Made by a program: the position numbers and the translations under genes
In this document: positions 58,297 to 64,000 of the stretch, piece after piece
How the letters are laid out: each line of letters opens with the position of its first letter
How positions within the stretch are numbered: the stretch's first letter is position 1
NCBI GenBank assembly: GCA_018814405.1
Contig: JAHIZO010000009.1
Location: forward strand, 124,001-188,000
Reading direction: 5' to 3'
DNA length: 64,000 bases
DNA from: Gammaproteobacteria bacterium
GTDB taxonomy: Bacteria > Pseudomonadota > Gammaproteobacteria > Burkholderiales > Gallionellaceae
Notes under the pieces: model-generated
Seen by the model: only the letters and a program-made list of their open reading frames with translations
The model's database searches: none
What the model was told of the DNA's origin: nothing

Positions 58297-59499
58297 TCAC
58301 CCCTGTTCAGGTATACGAGTACGCAGTTTAGCACCGCGCCAGCCCAGAACGATCATTGCCAGCACGCAGATGATCGCACCACTGTAGAACGTGCTGGCGG
58401 CACCCAACGTCTGCCACAACAACCCGGCCAGTACACTCGCCAGCAGCATGGCCAACCCGCTCATCAGATTGAAAAAACCGAAGGCAGTGCCGCGCAGATC
58501 GGCAGGTGCAGTGTCTGCCACCATGCGCGCCAACAAGCCTTGTGTGATACCCAGATGCATCCCCCAAAGTCCCACGCCGAGCACGACGAACCACCAATGC
58601 CCGTCCACCGCCAGCACCAGATCCGCACCGATCAAGAGCAGCAATCCCCATACCAACAATTTGGTATGGCTCACGCTATCGGAAAGTTTGCCGAACGGGT
58701 ACGCCGTGGCAGCGTAGATCAGATTCATCGCCACCATCACCAGTGGCACGAAGGCGACAGGCACGCCACTCTGCTCGGCACGCAACACCAGGAACGCCTC
58801 ACTGAATCGCGCCAGAGTGAACACTGCACCGAAACCGACCACCCACCAATAGGCACTACCCAGTCGGCGCAGATTCTCGCGTTTGATCGGATTGACTTGC
58901 TTGCTCGATGCCGCCTTGGGTTCGCGCACACCGAACAGCAGTAACAGAACCGCCAGCACGCCGGGGATCACCGCCACCCAGAACACGGCGCGGAAATCGT
59001 TCGCCCACAGCAGCATCAAGCCCACTGCCAGCAAAGGCCCGAGGAATGCGCCCACGGTATCCAGCGATTGGCGCAGCCCGAAAGCCGCACCACGCACTGA
59101 AGGCGGTGTGATATCGGTGAGCAACGCATCGCGCGGCGCACCGCGTATGCCTTTGCCGATGCGATCGGTGAGCCGCGCGGCGAGGATCATGCCGCCCCCC
59201 TGCGCCAATGCGAACATCGGCTTGGTCAGTGCACCCAGTCCATAGCCCAGCAATGCCAGGCCTTTGCGCTTGCCAAGGTAATCGCTCAGCGCACCGGAGA
59301 AAACCTTCACCATCAGCGCAGTGGATTCAGCCAGCCCCTCGATCACACCGACCGACAGCACGCTCAAGCCCAACGTTGAGACCATGAACAAAGGCAACAG
59401 GCTATGGATCATCTCGGACGAGACATCCATCAACAGGCTGACGAAACCGAGCACCCACACGCCGCGCGGGATGCGTGACGAATGAATCTTATCGTTCAT
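58297..59499 (-). CDS. Major facilitator superfamily transporter
   Basis: 400 aa, about twelve membrane helices. Motif-A-like sequence SGALSDYLGKRKGLALLGYG in the loop between helices 2 and 3, and DRIGKGIRGAPRDALLTDI after helix 4; the second half has AYPFGKLSDSVSHTKLLVWG. Substrate unknown; several relatives are labelled as drug or sugar exporters. It starts 15 bases after the thiolase stop and its stop overlaps the start region of the chalcone-isomerase-fold gene. Confidence 0.85.
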   Translation of the reverse strand: MNDKIHSSRIPRGVWVLGFVSLLMDVSSEMIHSLLPLFMVSTLGLSVLSVGVIEGLAESTALMVKVFSGALSDYLGKRKGLALLGYGLGALTKPMFALAQGGGMILAARLTDRIGKGIRGAPRDALLTDITPPSVRGAAFGLRQSLDTVGAFLGPLLAVGLMLLWANDFRAVFWVAVIPGVLAVLLLLFGVREPKAASSKQVNPIKRENLRRLGSAYWWVVGFGAVFTLARFSEAFLVLRAEQSGVPVAFVPLVMVAMNLIYAATAYPFGKLSDSVSHTKLLVWGLLLLIGADLVLAVDGHWWFVVLGVGLWGMHLGITQGLLARMVADTAPADLRGTAFGFFNLMSGLAMLLASVLAGLLWQTLGAASTFYSGAIICVLAMIVLGWRGAKLRTRIPEQG

Positions 59500-59514
59500 C
59501 TTGGAATAGCAGGT

Positions 59515-60714
59515 TTACAGCGCCTCGAACACACCCGCAGCACCCATGCCGGTGCCGATACACATCGTCACCATGCCGTATTTCTGTTTGCGACGGCGCA
59601 AACCGTGCAACAGCGTGGCCGTGCGGATCGCACCGGTCGCCCCGAGCGGGTGACCGAGGGCGATGGCACCACCCAGCGGATTGACGATGTCCGGGTTCAG
59701 ACCCACATCGCCGATCACCGCCAGCGACTGAGCTGCGAAAGCCTCATTCAACTCGATCCAGTCCATATCGTTGAGCGACAGCCCGACCTGTTTCAATACG
59801 CGCGGGATCGCCTCCTTCGGCCCGATGCCCATGATCTCCGGCGGCACGCCAGCCACACTGAAACCGTGGAACTTGCCGATGGGTGTCAGGTTGTAGCGCT
59901 TCAATGCAGCCTCTGAACACAGCAGCACCGCGCCCGCCCCGTCAGACATCTGCGAACTGTTACCCGCAGTGACCGAACCCTTCTGCGCAAACACCGTCCG
60001 CAGTTTCCCCAATGCTTCCAGCGACGTATCGGCGCGCGGGCCCTCATCCTGAGACACTATGCGCGTCTTCACATTCACGTTGCGGCTGTTCATATCCGGC
60101 ACATGTTCGCTCAAGTCAAAAGGGGTGATCTCATCGTTGAATTCACCGCTCTTGATCGCCGCCATGGCACGCTGATGGCTTTGTAAGGCAAAGGCATCCT
60201 GCGCCTCGCGCGACACCTTCCAGCGCTCTGCCACCTTCTCCGCCGTCAGTCCCATGCCGTAGGCGATGCCATAGCGTTCATCCTGCTCGAAGATGGCCGG
60301 ATTGAACGCCACCTTGTTGCCCATCATCGGCACCATGCTCATGCTTTCCACGCCGGCTGCCAGCATCACATCGGCTTCGCCCAAGCGGATGCGATCCGCC
60401 GCCATCGCCACTGCCTGCACACCGGAAGAACAGAAACGGTTCACGGTCATGCCCGGCACCGTGTTCGGTATACCCGCCAGCAGCAGCGCGATGCGCGCCA
60501 CGTTCATGCCCTGCTCCGCCTCCGGCATCGCGCAGCCCACGATCACATCACCGATACTGGCCGGATCGAGCGAGGGCGCCTGTGCCAGCGAGCTCTTCAG
60601 CACATGGGACAGCAGATCATCGGGACGGGTGTTGCGGAACATGCCACGCGGTGCTTTGCCGACCGGCGTGCGCGTGGCAGCGACGATATAGGCTTCCTGA
60701 ACTTGTTTGCTCAT
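59515..60714 (-). CDS. fadA: Acetyl-CoA C-acyltransferase (thiolase)
   Basis: 399 aa. Acylated Cys95 in [10 protein letters not shown], His in [14 protein letters not shown], and the second Cys in [14 protein letters not shown]. Size and the [12 protein letters not shown] segment fit the degradative 3-ketoacyl-CoA thiolase group that pairs with FadN-like multifunctional proteins. A partner gene of that type is 1.1 kb upstream. A promoter with a palindrome over its -10 box precedes it. Confidence 0.9.
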   Translation of the reverse strand: MSKQVQEAYIVAATRTPVGKAPRGMFRNTRPDDLLSHVLKSSLAQAPSLDPASIGDVIVGCAMPEAEQGMNVARIALLLAGIPNTVPGMTVNRFCSSGVQAVAMAADRIRLGEADVMLAAGVESMSMVPMMGNKVAFNPAIFEQDERYGIAYGMGLTAEKVAERWKVSREAQDAFALQSHQRAMAAIKSGEFNDEITPFDLSEHVPDMNSRNVNVKTRIVSQDEGPRADTSLEALGKLRTVFAQKGSVTAGNSSQMSDGAGAVLLCSEAALKRYNLTPIGKFHGFSVAGVPPEIMGIGPKEAIPRVLKQVGLSLNDMDWIELNEAFAAQSLAVIGDVGLNPDIVNPLGGAIALGHPLGATGAIRTATLLHGLRRRKQKYGMVTMCIGTGMGAAGVFEAL

Positions 60715-60751
60715 GGCGGGCTCCCTCAGATGAAGTTAGCTTGCAAGGTGT

Positions 60752-60787
60752 CTGACGCATCATACGTCAGCCTTACATCATGGTAAA
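60752..60787 (-). promoter_or_regulatory. Thiolase promoter overlapped by a 19-base palindrome
   Basis: Minus-strand TTTACC (60782-60787), 17-base spacer, TATGAT (60759-60764). The -10 box lies within an imperfect palindrome, CTGACG-N7-CGTCAG (60752-60770, 8 of 9 pairs matching), a likely operator position for a fatty-acid-type repressor. Confidence 0.5.
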
Positions 60788-60796
60788 TCCAAGGAC

Positions 60797-60835
60797 AAAA
60801 ACAAACGCCCCCTCACAGGAGGGGGCGTTTGTTTT
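60797..60835 (-). terminator. Terminator of the carbonic anhydrase gene
   Basis: Hairpin with 5'-arm AAAACAAACGCCCCCT and matching arm AGGGGGCGTTTGTTTT, followed on the minus strand by a T-run; 36 bases past the stop of the carbonic anhydrase gene. Confidence 0.85.
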
Positions 60836-60870
60836 AAGCGCGGTACGTTGCCGCACCGTTGTGTCAGTTA

Positions 60871-61686
60871 TTACTTGATCTCGGACAACAGTGCCGGAGT
60901 CTTCACCAGTTGGCGTACGCCGTGTGCGTGATCCTCCTCATACTTGTTGCCCTTGCACCATTCGCCAACAGTCTTGATGTTCACCTTGGCACACTGCGGG
61001 CGCACACTCCAAGTCACCTGATACTCGGAACAAGCGCTTTCGTTGTACTTGGGACCGGTAGTAGAACCCATGAACTCAACAGGCTTGCCGGTATCGGTCG
61101 GCAATGCTGCAGCAGATTGGATCTGATTGAAATCCAGACCACCTTCAGCCACCAGCGTGTAAACCTGAGTCTCTACACGCAGCTCAGGATTGGCACACTT
61201 GGCTGAGACGCAAGAACCGAGGCCCTTGCCGCCGGGCACGTCACAAGTCGTATGGACATAGTGCACTTCGATCGTGTCGCCGGGAACCAGATCACCGTGC
61301 GCGCTCTTACAAACGCCCTCACCGTGCCAAGCCATTTCTGCCTTGCTCAGCTTCTTGCTGAGGTTGCACTGATAACCGCTACCGTAACCTTCGTGGCCTT
61401 CACCGGCAAAGATAGAGAAATCCTTGGCCTTGTGTTCAGCGTTCTCGTGGAAGTGGATGTTGCACAGATGCATATCGGACGCCGCAGGGGCCGCCTTGAA
61501 TGTCACCTTGTTATCGCCCTTCTTGCTATCGATATCGCGCGGTGTCTGCGGGCCGAAACCGGTACATGCCGGCGCGGCTGCTTCGTGTCCATGCGCATCA
61601 TGGCCGTGATCGCTTGCGAATGCGCTGCCCGAAGCCAGCCCCAACACCAATACCAAACCTACATAACTCTCCCTGAGTCTTGTCAT
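60871..61686 (-). CDS. Delta-class carbonic anhydrase, periplasmic
   Basis: 271 aa. Signal peptide at 1-24 (cleavage near AFA), then a His/Asp-rich stretch DHGHDAHGHE, then the delta-CA motif NIHFHENAEHK with probable zinc ligands His78, His80 and His85. Several cysteines elsewhere (CNLSKKL, CKSAHG, CSEYQV, CAKV) may form disulfides. Hydrates CO2 reversibly; in the periplasm it could supply bicarbonate or CO2 to uptake systems. AAAGGTGAG before the ATG. Flanked by beta-oxidation genes but ending in its own terminator, so it is probably transcribed alone. Confidence 0.82.
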   Translation of the reverse strand: MTRLRESYVGLVLVLGLASGSAFASDHGHDAHGHEAAAPACTGFGPQTPRDIDSKKGDNKVTFKAAPAASDMHLCNIHFHENAEHKAKDFSIFAGEGHEGYGSGYQCNLSKKLSKAEMAWHGEGVCKSAHGDLVPGDTIEVHYVHTTCDVPGGKGLGSCVSAKCANPELRVETQVYTLVAEGGLDFNQIQSAAALPTDTGKPVEFMGSTTGPKYNESACSEYQVTWSVRPQCAKVNIKTVGEWCKGNKYEEDHAHGVRQLVKTPALLSEIK

Positions 61687-61832
61687 TTGCGTCTCACCTT
61701 TAATGATCGTTTGAAATGTACAGCTTATTTTTATGTGATTGCGAGCAGTGCGATTCCGGCGCAGGATTCTACAATCAATCTGGCGAAGGATGGGGCGCGT
61801 TAGAAATGACTAATATTCCCAACATTAATAGC

Positions 61833-64000
61833 TCAATTCCGCAACGGCTTCCCGCTCTTCAACATATGCTCGATGCGCGCCTGCGTCTTGTCGGTTGCGA
61901 GCAGCTCCATGAAGTGTTTGATCTCCAGGTCGAGCAACCATTGTTCGTCCACGAGTGAGCCCGCTTCCACATCACCCCCGCACAAGGTATCCGCGACGCG
62001 ACAGCCGATGGCGTAATCGTGCTCGGAAATGAAACCGCCCTCCAGCATGTTGACCATGGCAGCTTTCAGTGTCGCGATGCCGGTGCGACCGGCGACAGCG
62101 ATCTGGCGCTGGTGTAGCGGCGGACGGTAGGTGGTGGCGTTGAGTGCTTTGGCTTCTTGCTTGGCGATGTGCAGCAGTTCGAACTTGTTCATCACGATGC
62201 GGTCGCTCTGTCTCAGATAGCCCATCTCGCGTGCCAGCTCTGCGCTCTTGGCGACTTCGCCCATGGCGATGTGCTGGAAGTAGCGGCGCACGTAGGGGAA
62301 GATATCCACGCGATTGTCGCTGCTGAAATTGTGCGCTTCGTTCGACGCGCGCTGCGCCATCTCCTTGCAGCCGCCACCGGCGGGCAGCAAGCCCACACCG
62401 ACTTCGACCAGACCGATATAGCTTTCCACTGTGGCGACGATGCGCGAGCAATGGATGGAGAATTCGCAGCCGCCGCCGAGGGCGAGACCGTCCACCGCTG
62501 CGATGGTAGGGATCTGCGCGTATTTCAATCGCATCGATGTCTGCTGAAACTTGGCGACCACTTCTTGCACTCGAGGCACGTTGCCGGTGGCGGCATTGAG
62601 GATGTCCCCCACGCCACCGCCGCCCGCCGCAGTGTATTTGACGCGATTCACCGCACCCTTGAGTTTGCCGAACAAGCCGGTGTCCGGTGTCTCCTGCACG
62701 CCCTGCATCAGCTGCAGCAGGTTCGCGCCCGCCGAGAACGGCGGCTCACTCTGCCACAGGATGAGCGCGGAGAAATGCGCCTCGGCTTCATCCACCGCGC
62801 GCAGCACGCCGTCCAGCACTTCGTTGCTGACGGTGTGCATCTTGGTCTTGAAACTGAGGATGGCGATGTCGTCGCCGGTGTGCCACATACGCACTTCGTC
62901 GGTCTCGAACACGGTCTCGCCGTAATTGCGTATCTCACCCAGCAGATGGTCCGGATAGTCCTGCCGCAGGTAGACAGAAAGTTGCGGACGCGGCTGCATG
63001 GCACGCGTGGCGGGAGCATAAGAGCCCTGCGCAGTGTGCACACCCTCACGGCCGGATTCGGTGACCCACGGGGGCAGCGGGCTGTCTGCCATCGCCTTGC
63101 CGGCGGCGATATCTTCCGCGATCCAGCCTGCGACCTGCTGCCAGCCGGCCGCCTGCCAGATCTCGAACGGGCCGCTGTCCCAGCCGAAGCCCCAGCGCAC
63201 GGCGAAGTCCAGATCGCGCGCGTTGTTGGCGATGGCTTCCAGATTCAGCGCGCAGTAGTGGAACACGTCGCGGAAGGTGGCCCACAGGAACTGCGCCTGC
63301 GGATGCTGGCTGTTGCGCAGCCCGGCCAGTTTTTTGGCCCAGTCGCGTTCGCGCAGGATGGCTTTCACACCGTCATCCACCTTCGCATCTGAGAGTTTGT
63401 ATTCGCGCGTGTGCAGATCGAGCACGTGGATCTCCTTGCCGATCTTCTGGTAGATACCGCGCCTGGTCTTCTGTCCCAGCGAGCCCTGATCGACCAGATA
63501 CTGGAACCAGCTCGGCAGTTCGAAGTGCTGGTGCCACGGGTCTTCGGTGAGGTTCTCGCGCATGGTATTGACCACGTGCGCGAACACATCCAGTCCCACC
63601 ACATCCAGCGTGCGGAAGGTGGCGCTCTTGGGGCGACCGAGATAACGCCCGGTCAGCGCATCCACCATATCGAAACCAAGCTCGAAGGCGGCGGCATGAT
63701 GTTTGGTAGCGAGCATGGAGAACACACCGATGCGGTTGGCGATGAAGTTGGGCGTGTCTTTGGCGCGCACCACGCCCTTGCCCAGCGTGGAGACGAGGAA
63801 GGTCTCCAAGTCATTCAGCAGCAACAACTCGGTGCCCGCACACGGGATCAACTCGACCAGATGCATATAGCGTGGCGGGTTGAAAAAATGGATGCCGCAG
63901 AAACGGTGGCGCAGGTTCTCGGGAAACGCCTCGGCCAGCGTGTTGATGGACAGGCCGGAGGTGTTGGTGGCGAAGATGGCGTTCGCATTCACGAACGGTG
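61833..64000 (-). CDS. 3-hydroxyacyl-CoA dehydrogenase / enoyl-CoA hydratase fusion (FadN-like), 5' end outside window
   Basis: Beta-oxidation enzyme; 722 codons are visible and the true start lies beyond the right edge. The dehydrogenase part comes first: FATNTSGLSI and HFFNPPRYMHLVELI (catalytic His), then the C-terminal dehydrogenase domains, then an enoyl-CoA hydratase/isomerase domain in the last third (AVDGLALGGGCEFSIHCSR). This order, dehydrogenase before hydratase, is the reverse of E. coli FadB and matches FadN-like proteins of about 800 aa. The frame passes through the right edge with a GTG codon at 63992, which is not the start. It likely works with the thiolase gene. Confidence 0.9.
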   Translation of the reverse strand, partial: PFVNANAIFATNTSGLSINTLAEAFPENLRHRFCGIHFFNPPRYMHLVELIPCAGTELLLLNDLETFLVSTLGKGVVRAKDTPNFIANRIGVFSMLATKHHAAAFELGFDMVDALTGRYLGRPKSATFRTLDVVGLDVFAHVVNTMRENLTEDPWHQHFELPSWFQYLVDQGSLGQKTRRGIYQKIGKEIHVLDLHTREYKLSDAKVDDGVKAILRERDWAKKLAGLRNSQHPQAQFLWATFRDVFHYCALNLEAIANNARDLDFAVRWGFGWDSGPFEIWQAAGWQQVAGWIAEDIAAGKAMADSPLPPWVTESGREGVHTAQGSYAPATRAMQPRPQLSVYLRQDYPDHLLGEIRNYGETVFETDEVRMWHTGDDIAILSFKTKMHTVSNEVLDGVLRAVDEAEAHFSALILWQSEPPFSAGANLLQLMQGVQETPDTGLFGKLKGAVNRVKYTAAGGGGVGDILNAATGNVPRVQEVVAKFQQTSMRLKYAQIPTIAAVDGLALGGGCEFSIHCSRIVATVESYIGLVEVGVGLLPAGGGCKEMAQRASNEAHNFSSDNRVDIFPYVRRYFQHIAMGEVAKSAELAREMGYLRQSDRIVMNKFELLHIAKQEAKALNATTYRPPLHQRQIAVAGRTGIATLKAAMVNMLEGGFISEHDYAIGCRVADTLCGGDVEAGSLVDEQWLLDLEIKHFMELLATDKTQARIEHMLKSGKPLRN

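Noticed and set aside
62157-63392. 411-codon open frame opposite the FadN-like gene
   Set aside because: Antisense shadow; the minus-strand protein carries the full dehydrogenase/hydratase signatures.
1-64000. CRISPR arrays, insertion sequences, phage genes, toxin-antitoxin or defence islands
   Set aside because: No regularly spaced repeats, transposase, integrase or phage structural genes were seen; gene content is core-like throughout.

Overview
The window reads as a continuous, gene-dense stretch of a betaproteobacterial chromosome. No insertion sequence, prophage or CRISPR array was seen. The cues are the order sdhCDAB-sdhE-gltA-sucAB, a complete System I cytochrome c maturation operon, a tig-clpP-clpX-lon proteostasis run, and GC content that looks to be in the high fifties by eye. 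An iron- or sulfur-oxidising or related Nitrosomonadales-type organism would fit, but that is inference from overall flavour and no single marker proves it.

Layout: 1-11.4 kb holds the 3' part of ettA, a glutaredoxin/DsbD-type membrane fusion, two small Cys-rich proteins, a short palindromic repeat, a Lon-like AAA+ protease coupled to alanine dehydrogenase, a WbuC-type cupin, an outer-membrane-like protein followed by an N-acetylglutaminylglutamine amidotransferase homologue, and a lipocalin. 11.4-18.6 kb is one ccmA-B-C-D-E-F-G-H-I operon in which almost every junction overlaps; a 34-codon reading frame fits exactly into the only wide gap. 18.6-26.6 kb carries ppiD, a tRNA-Val/tRNA-Asp operon, lon, clpX, clpP and tig. 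26.7-37.8 kb is a glycogen operon (glgB-pgi-glgA-glgC-GH57-glgP). 37.8-49.7 kb is tRNA-Leu, an AcuI-like reductase and the TCA block (sucB, sucA, gltA, sdhE, sdhB, a 32-codon small reading frame, sdhA, sdhD, sdhC), then a divergent winged-helix regulator, a small orphan gene and mdh.

49.7-56.4 kb is a sensory and uncharacterised section: a PAS chemoreceptor with a CXXCH haem motif in its periplasmic part, the three overlapping genes of the AmmeMemoRadiSam module (Memo-like, AMMECR1-like, radical SAM), then, on the other strand, a membrane HD-GYP protein preceded by a free-standing CZB-type zinc-binding protein. 56.5-64 kb holds a thiolase-MFS-chalcone-isomerase-fold-ATP-grasp gene run, a periplasmic delta-class carbonic anhydrase, and a FadN-like 3-hydroxyacyl-CoA dehydrogenase/enoyl-CoA hydratase cut by the window edge.

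Metabolically the genes describe an organism that runs a full oxidative TCA cycle (2-oxoglutarate dehydrogenase E1 and E2 are present; E3 is not in the window), stores and mobilises glycogen, makes c-type cytochromes, and may steer itself by a haem-based chemoreceptor. The least understood parts are the AmmeMemoRadiSam module, the ATP-grasp/chalcone-isomerase/MFS run, the CZB plus HD-GYP pair, and the small reading frames inside the ccm and sdh operons.
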